Shown piece by piece: positions 58,017 to 64,000 of a DNA stretch of 64,000 nucleotides; position 1 is the first letter of the stretch; each line of letters begins with the position of its first letter. The notes beneath the pieces were generated by a model. The model saw only the letters and a list, made by a program, of their open reading frames with translations, searched no databases and had not been told where the DNA came from. The stretch spans positions 14,947,001-15,011,000 of the forward strand of contig NC_092673.1 in NCBI RefSeq assembly GCF_964355755.1. The letters are read 5' to 3'. The DNA comes from Antedon mediterranea. Lineage: Eukaryota; Echinodermata; Crinoidea; Comatulida; Antedonidae. The translations under genes were made by a program, and so were the position numbers.

Positions 58017-58089
58017 GGGGAACTAGCTCAGATGGTAGAGCGCTCGCTGAGCATGTGAGAGGTACCGGGATCAATGCCCGGGTTCTCCA
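58017..58089 (+). pseudogene. AGC unit lacking U33
   Basis: Anticodon loop TGAGCAT changes invariant U33 to G; everything else is consensus. Confidence 0.75.
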
Positions 58090-58659
58090 ATAATGTTGGT
58101 TAAAGTTTATTTTCGGTACTGTCAAATTTTTTTAGATTTTAAACTACTGTATATATTTTATCGCATCAATACTGGTGACAATATGAAGATTAATAAAATA
58201 TCTACTGGTTTCGTGCAATTGTATATATTGGGAACTAGCTCAGATGGTAGAGCGCTCACTTCGCATTTGAGAGGTACCGGGATAAATGCCCGGCTTCTCC
58301 AATAATGTTGGTTAAAGTTTATTATCGTTACCGTTACATTTTTTTGATGAGATTTTTAACTAATGTGTATATTTCATCGTAATAATACTGGTGACAATAT
58401 GAACAGTAATAAAATAGTTACTGGTTTCTTGTAATTCTACATACGGAGAACTAGCTCAGACGGTAGAGCGTTCGCTTAGCATATGAGAGGTACCGTGATC
58501 ATGAATGCCCGGGTTCTCCAATAACGTTAGTTAAAGTTTATTTCCGTTACTGTTACATTTTTTCAGATTTTTAACTACTGTATATATTTCATCGCAACAA
58601 TACTGGTGACAATATGAACAGTAACAAAATAGCTACTGGATTCGTGTAATTGTATAGAT

Positions 58660-58732
58660 GGGGAACTAGCTCAGATGGTAGAGCGCTCGCTTCGCATGTG
58701 AGAGGTACCGGGATCAATGCCCGGGTTCTCCA
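58660..58732 (+). tRNA. tRNA-Ala (CGC)
   Basis: Clean copy with AATATG 3' flank. Confidence 0.92.
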
Positions 58733-58874
58733 ATATGTTGGTTAAAGTTTATTATCGGTACCGTTACATTTTTTTGATGAGATTTTTAAATAATGTATAT
58801 ATTTCATCGTAATAATACTGGTGACAATATGAACAGTAACAAAATAGCTACTGGATTCGTGAAATTGTATAGAT

Positions 58875-58947
58875 TGGGAACTAGCTCAGATGGTAGAGCG
58901 CTCGCTTAGCATGTGAGAGGTACCGGGATCAATGCCCGGGTTCTCCA
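58875..58947 (+). tRNA. tRNA-Ala (AGC), variant
   Basis: Begins TGGG, losing pair 1-72; otherwise consensus. Confidence 0.72.
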
Positions 58948-59305
58948 ATAATGTTGGTTCAAGTTTATTTTCCGGTACTGTAAAATTTTTTGAGATTTTA
59001 ACCTACTGTATATATTTTATCGCATCAATACTGGTGACAATAATCAAGATTAATAAAATATCTACTGGTTTCGTGCAATTGTATATATTGGGAAGTAGCT
59101 CAGATGGTAGAGCGCTCGTTTCGCATTTGAGAGGTACCGGGATAAATGCCAGGGTTCTCCAGTAATGTTGGTTAAAGTTTATTATCGTTACCGTTACATT
59201 TTTTTTGATGAGATTTTTAACTAATGTATTTATTTCATCGTAATAATACTGGTGACAATATGAACAGTAACAAAATAGCTACTGGATTCGTGTAATTGTA
59301 TAGAT

Positions 59306-59385
59306 GGGGAACTAGCTCAGATGATAGAGCGCTCGCTTTGCATGTGAGAGGTGAGAGGTACCGGGATCAATGCCCGGGTTCTCCA
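59306..59385 (+). pseudogene. 80-nt TGC unit with GTGAGAG duplication
   Basis: A 7-nt tandem duplication (GTGAGAGGTGAGAGG) follows the anticodon loop and enlarges the variable region. Confidence 0.8.
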
Positions 59386-59742
59386 ATAATGTTGGTTAAA
59401 GTTTATTTTCGGTAATGTTACATTTTTGCCTGAGATTTTTAACTACTATATATATTTTATCGCAACAATACTGGTGAAAATATGAACAGTAATAAAATAG
59501 TTACTGGTTTCTTGTAATTCTACATACGGGGAACTAGCTCAGACGGTAGAGCGTTCGCTTAGCATATGAGAGGTACCGTGATCATGAATGCCCGGGTTCT
59601 CCAATAACGTTGGTTAAAGTTTATTTCCGTTACTGTTACATTTTTTGAGATTTTTAACTACTGTATATATTTCATCGCAACAATACTGGTGACAATATGA
59701 ACAATAACAAAATAGCTACTGGATTCGTGTAATTGTATAGAC

Positions 59743-59815
59743 GGGGAACTAGCTCAGATGGTAGAGCGCTCGCTTTGCATGTGAGAGGTACCGGGATCAA
59801 TGCCCGGGTTCTCCA
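59743..59815 (+). tRNA. tRNA-Ala (TGC)
   Basis: Clean copy; TATAGAC leader. Confidence 0.92.
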
Positions 59816-60172
59816 ATAATGTTGGTTAAAGTTTATTTTCGGTAATGTTACATTTTTGCCTGAGATTTTTAACTACTATATATATTTTATCGCAACAATA
59901 CTGGTGAAAATATGAACAGTAATAAAATAGTTACTGGTTTCTTGTAATTCTACATACGGGGAACTAGCTCAGACGGTAGAGCGTTCGCTTAGCATATGAG
60001 AGGTACCGTGATCATGAATGCCCGGGTTCTCCAATAACGTTGGTTAAAGTTTATTTCCGTTACTGTTACATTTTTTGAGATTTTTAACTACTGTATATAT
60101 TTCATCGCAACAATACTGGGGACAATATGAACAGTAACAAAATAGCTACTGGATTCGTGTAATTGTATAGAT

Positions 60173-60245
60173 GGGGAACTAGCTCAGATGGTAGAGCGCT
60201 CGCTTCGCATGTGAGAGGTACCGGGATCAATGCCCGGGTTCTCCA
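60173..60245 (+). tRNA. tRNA-Ala (CGC)
   Basis: Clean copy; preceding spacer has ACTGGGGAC for ACTGGTGAC. Confidence 0.92.
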
Positions 60246-60387
60246 ATATGTTGGTTAAAGTTTATTATCGGTACCGTTACATTTTTTTGATGAGATTTTT
60301 AAATAATGTATATATTTCATCGTATTAATACTGGTGACAATATGAACAGTAACAAAATAGCTACTGGATTCGTGTAATTGTATAGAT

Positions 60388-60460
60388 GGGGAACTAGCTC
60401 AGATGGTAGAGCGCTCGCTTAGCATGTGAGAGGTACCGGGATCAATGCCCGGGTTCTCCA
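60388..60460 (+). tRNA. tRNA-Ala (AGC)
   Basis: Clean copy; 2371 bp after the U33-less unit 58017, so that mutation is recent. Confidence 0.92.
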
Positions 60461-61246
60461 ATAATGTTGGTTAAAGTTTATTTTCGGTACTGTCAAATTT
60501 TTTTAAATTTTAAACTACTGTATATATTTTATCGCATCAATACTGGTGACAATATGAAGATTAATAAAATATCTACTGGTTTCGTGCAATTGTATATATT
60601 GGGAACTAGCTCAGATGGTAGAGCGCTCACTTCGCATTTGAGAGGTACCGGGATAAATGCCCGGCTTCTCCAATAATGTTGGTTAAAGTTTATTATCGTT
60701 ACCGTTACATTTTTTTGATGAGATTTTTAACTAATGTATATATTTCATCGTAATAATACTGGTGACAATATGAACAGTAATAAAATAGTTACTGGTTTCT
60801 TGTAATTCTACATACGGGGAACTAGCTCAGACGGTAGAGCGTTCGCTTAGCATATGAGAGGTACCGTGATCATGAATGCCCGGATTCTCCAATAACGTTG
60901 GTTAAAGTTTATTTCCGTTACTGTTACATTTTTTTCAGATTTTTAACTACTGTATATATTTCATCGCAACAATACTGGTGACAATATGAACAGTAACAAA
61001 ATAGCTACTGGATTCGTGTAATTGTATAGATGTGGAACTAGCTCAGATGGTAGAGCGCTCGCTTCGCATGTGAGAGGTACCGGGATCAATGCCCGGGTTC
61101 TCCAATATGTTGGTTAAAGTTTATTATCGGTACCGTTACATTTTTTTGATGAGATTTTTAAATAATGTATATATTTCATCGTAATAATACTGGTGACAAT
61201 ATGAACAGTAACGAAATAGCTACTGGATTTATGTAATTGTATAGAT

Positions 61247-61319
61247 GGGGAACTAGCTCAGATGGTAGAGCGCTCGCTTAGCATGTGAGAGGTACCGGGA
61301 TCAATGCCCGGGTTCTCCA
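61247..61319 (+). tRNA. tRNA-Ala (AGC)
   Basis: Clean copy; leader GATTTATGTAATTG. Confidence 0.92.
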
Positions 61320-61674
61320 ATAATGTTGGTTAAAGTTTATTTTCCGTACTGTCAAATTTTTTGAGATTTTAAACTACTGTATATATTTTATCGCATCAAT
61401 ACTGGTGACAATATGAAGATTAATAAAATATCTACTGGTTTCGTGCAATTGTATATATTGGGAACTAGCTCAGATGGTAGAGCGCTCACTTCGCATTTGA
61501 GAGGTACCGGGATAAATGCCCGGGTTCTCCAATAATGTTGGTTAAAGTTTATTATCGTTTCCGTTACATTTTTTTGATGAGATTTTTAACTAATGTATAT
61601 ATTTCATCGTAATAATACTGGTGACAATATGAACAGTAACAAAATAGCTACAGGATTCGTGTAATTGTATAGAT

Positions 61675-61747
61675 GGGGAACTAGCTCAGATGGTAGAGCG
61701 CTCGCTTTGCATGTGAGAGGTACCGGGATCAATGCCCGGGTTCTCCA
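61675..61747 (+). tRNA. tRNA-Ala (TGC)
   Basis: Clean copy; ACAGGATTC leader, as at 7240 and 26412. Confidence 0.92.
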
Positions 61748-62103
61748 ATAATGTTGGTTAAAGTTTATTTCCGGTACTGTAAAATTTTTTGAGATTTTAA
61801 ACTACTGTATATATTTTATCGCATCAATACTGGTGACAATAATCAAGATTAATAAAATATCTACTGGTTTCGTGCAATTGTATATTTTGGGAAGTAGATC
61901 AGATGGTAGAGCGCTCGCTTCGCATTTGAGAGGTACCGGGATAAATGCCCGGGTTCTCCAGTAATGTTGGTTAAAGTTTATCATCGTTACCGTTACATTT
62001 TTTTGATGAGATTTTTAACTAATGTATTTATTTCATCGTAATAATACTGGTGACAATATGAACAGTAACAAAATAGCTACTGGATTTGTGTAATTGTATA
62101 GAT

Positions 62104-62176
62104 GGGGAACTAGCTCAGATGGTAGAGCGCTCGCTTTGCATGTGAGAGGTACCGGGATCATTGCCCGGGTTCTCCA
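62104..62176 (+). tRNA. tRNA-Ala (TGC), variant
   Basis: T loop ATCATTG changes position 58, normally an invariant A needed for T-loop folding. Confidence 0.7.
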
Positions 62177-62531
62177 ATAATGTTGGTTAAAGTTTATTTT
62201 CGGTAATGTTACATTTTTGCCTGAGATTTTTAACTACTATATATATTTTATCGCAACAATACTGGTGAAAATATGAACAGTAATAATAGTTACTGGTTTC
62301 TTGTAATTCTACATACGGGGAACTAGCTCAGACGGTAGAGCGTTCGCTTAGCATATGAGAGGTACCGTGATCATGAATGCCCGGGTTCTCCAATAACGTT
62401 GGTTAAAGTTTATTTCCGTTACTGTTACATTTTTTGATATTTTTAACTACTGTATATATTTCATCGCAACAATACTGGTGACAATATGAACAGTAACAAA
62501 ATAGCTACTGGATTCGTGTAATTGTATAGAT

Positions 62532-62604
62532 GGGGAACTAGCTCAGATGGTAGAGCGCTCGCTTCGCATGTGAGAGGTACTGGGATCAATGCCCGGGTTC
62601 TCCA
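62532..62604 (+). tRNA. tRNA-Ala (CGC), variant
   Basis: T stem CTGGG uses a T-G wobble; otherwise consensus. Confidence 0.82.
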
Positions 62605-62746
62605 ATATGTTGGTTAAAGTTTATTATCGGTACCGTTACATTTTTTTGATGAGATTTTTAAATAATGTATATATTTCATCGTAATAATACTGGTGACAAT
62701 ATGAACAGTAACAAAATAGCTACTGGATTCGTGTAATTGTATAGAT

Positions 62747-62819
62747 GGGGAACTAGCTCTGATGGTAGAGCGCTCGCTTAGCATGTGAGAGGTACCGGGA
62801 TCAATGCCCGGGTTCTCCA
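62747..62819 (+). tRNA. tRNA-Ala (AGC)
   Basis: D loop CTCTGATGG for CTCAGATGG; otherwise consensus. Confidence 0.85.
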
Positions 62820-63150
62820 ATAATGTTGGTTAAAGTTTATTTTCGGTACTGTCAAATTTTTTGAGATTTTAAACTACTGTATATATTTTATCGCATCAAT
62901 ACTGGTGACAATATGAAGATTAATAAAATATCTACTGGTTTCGTGCAATTGTATATATTGGGAACTAGCTCAGATGGTAGAGCGCTCACTTCGCATTTGA
63001 GAGAGGTACCGGGATAAATGCCCGTGTTCTCCAATAATGTTGGTTAGAGTTTATTATCGTTACCGTTACATTTTTTTGATGAGATTTTTAACTACTATAT
63101 ATATTTTATCGCAACAATACTGGTGACAATATGAAAAATAACAAAATAGC

Positions 63151-64000
63151 TTTTTTTTTTCTCTTTTGTGGCGCAAACACCACTTTTATTCACATTCATA
63201 TTATCTCATATTACATAAAATCGTATTATTTAACTTGTAAATGTCGTTACAGTTCATAAGTAACATTTTTACATATATGAATTCTGTATTACTCCTTTTT
63301 TCATTAATTTTCTTATATTTTGTTATACACTTGACAGGATCATCATTATCATCTATCCCGTTTTAAAATAGTTCACAAATTTTCATTTGTTTGTTTTCAT
63401 TTTACAACTCGGATTATAAAATTTATTTATATACATGATAAAAAAAACCAATAATAGCTCAGTACCACCAGTAACCCGTATCACTGTAATTCTTTTTCGG
63501 TTAATCGTATCAAATTAGAAATTATATTATCATAATCTTATTTCTTAAAGCTACCCATTTTTCTATACTTGTTTCTTTATTGTTATATGTTTCACATTCA
63601 ATGTTATATAACATATTGCTTTTAAATGAATTCCATAAAGATTTACCCACTGGCTTATTTAGTGCAGATAACATTTTTATTCTATAAATAGTAAATGCTG
63701 CAAAAGTGTAAATATAATCTATTAGCTTATCTCCCGTTCCTAGTATTAATTGTTTAAATGATATATTATTGTGATTTAAACTTACAAAGATACTAAGCAT
63801 TTTCCTCCAATATTTCTGAATAAATCTACAACTAAAAAACAAATGATTTTCATTTTCAATTTCTCCACATTTGTCACACGTTTGTGTTACCTTAACTTTC
63901 CACTGATACAGCCGTTTGTTGGTAGGCAGTATTCTATGTAACATCTTATAATTGAATTATGCTAGTTTCTTATTTTTCATTTTACATACTTTCCGTAACC
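63151..64000 (-). mobile_element. LINE copy 2 (same family as 14598-18364), cut by window end
   Basis: Terminal A10 (T10 at 63151-63160), 3' UTR and ORF2 C-terminus. The junction with array spacer is the same base as in copy 1. Differences from copy 1 in the shared UTR are few by eye. This copy keeps the ~330 bp that copy 1 lost and the intact zinc-knuckle Cys. The rest lies beyond the window. Confidence 0.92.
63522..64000 (-). pseudogene. LINE ORF2 C-terminus (partial)
   Basis: The 140-aa frame at 63522-63944 holds the zf-RVT knuckle CDKCGEIENENHLFFSCRF (CxxC...H...C) and ends LRNKIMII. No RNase H follows. Directly upstream in frame lies TAA (63957-63959), then codons for ...KKLA, exactly as in copy 1. 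The shared stop means both copies come from an already broken sequence or one locus was duplicated. Confidence 0.88.

Larger units (their letters stand above)
22445..63150 (+). repeat. tRNA-Ala tandem array 2 (about 190 units)
   Basis: Same unit, orientation and degenerate classes as array 1, but more varied at its left end (22.4-29.2 kb), where each unit carries private changes. The body (29.3-63.1 kb) is homogenised in blocks: six units of ~1.29 kb (22540-23827 and 23828-25116); a two-unit 431-bp block (27694, 28125); four units of 846 bp (36847, 37693); five units of 1.06 kb (38987, 40048); and longer blocks at offsets of about 2371, 6645, 7256 and 8118 bp. No unit is inverted and no GGC anticodon was seen. 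Confidence 0.96.

Noticed and set aside
2336-62819. tRNA-derived SINE family rather than tRNA genes
   Set aside because: SINEs are dispersed with a tail and variable flanks. Here units are in strict head-to-tail order with conserved spacers, and many gene bodies keep full pairing and G3:U70. A satellite made of tRNA genes fits better.
2336-63033. Regularly spaced repeats resembling a CRISPR array
   Set aside because: The 73-bp repeat folds as tRNA-Ala, spacers are conserved rather than unique, the unit is ~215 bp, and the surroundings are eukaryotic.

Overview
The window is eukaryotic, AT-rich and almost entirely repetitive. I find no intact protein-coding gene. Its content is a very large tandem array of tRNA-Ala genes (RNA polymerase III type, with internal A and B boxes), L1/Tx1-like LINE fragments, a tRNA-Val-containing insertion, foldback/MITE-like elements and microsatellites. 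The LINE family, the mobile-element mix and the frequent TAGGCCTA octamer suggest a marine invertebrate, possibly a deuterostome. That is inference, and the species cannot be fixed from sequence alone.

Layout. 1-2335: non-genic flank with a diverged direct repeat 830 bp apart. 2336-14597: array 1, 57 tRNA-Ala units by my hand count. 14598-18364: a 5'-truncated LINE on the minus strand, broken by a frameshift, a stop, a 3' deletion and a 1.2-kb insertion carrying four tRNA-Val-like genes. 18365-18804: a two-gene array remnant. 18805-22444: an interlude with a ~360-bp foldback element, TA microsatellites, a Penelope-like relic, 53-bp minirepeats and a second small foldback element. 22445-63150: array 2, about 190 units. 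63151-64000: a second copy of the same LINE, cut by the window end.

The array unit is about 215 bp: a 73-bp tRNA-Ala plus about 140 bp of AT-rich spacer with a T5-T8 run roughly 38 nt after the gene. All units read on the plus strand. Wobble position 34 is A, T or C, giving AGC, TGC and CGC anticodons; I saw no GGC. Roughly 70 units match a fully paired consensus with the G3:U70 alanine identity pair. The rest fall into recurrent degenerate classes: a 60-nt form lacking the T-loop, a 76-nt form with a 3-nt T-arm insertion, a CGC form with C56 changed to A, a T-stem G-G form, and others. These classes recur in higher-order blocks of about 0.43, 0.85, 1.06, 1.29, 2.4, 3.9, 6.6, 7.3 and 8.1 kb, which indicates amplification by unequal exchange.

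The most unusual signal concerns paralogous units that serve as 'empty sites'. Two loci show TA expanded to TAGGCCTA by exactly 6 bp, and one shows TA expanded to TACAGTA by exactly 5 bp. The same motifs, sometimes joined end to end, are scattered through the non-array DNA. This looks like recurrent insertion of very short palindromic motifs at TA dinucleotides.
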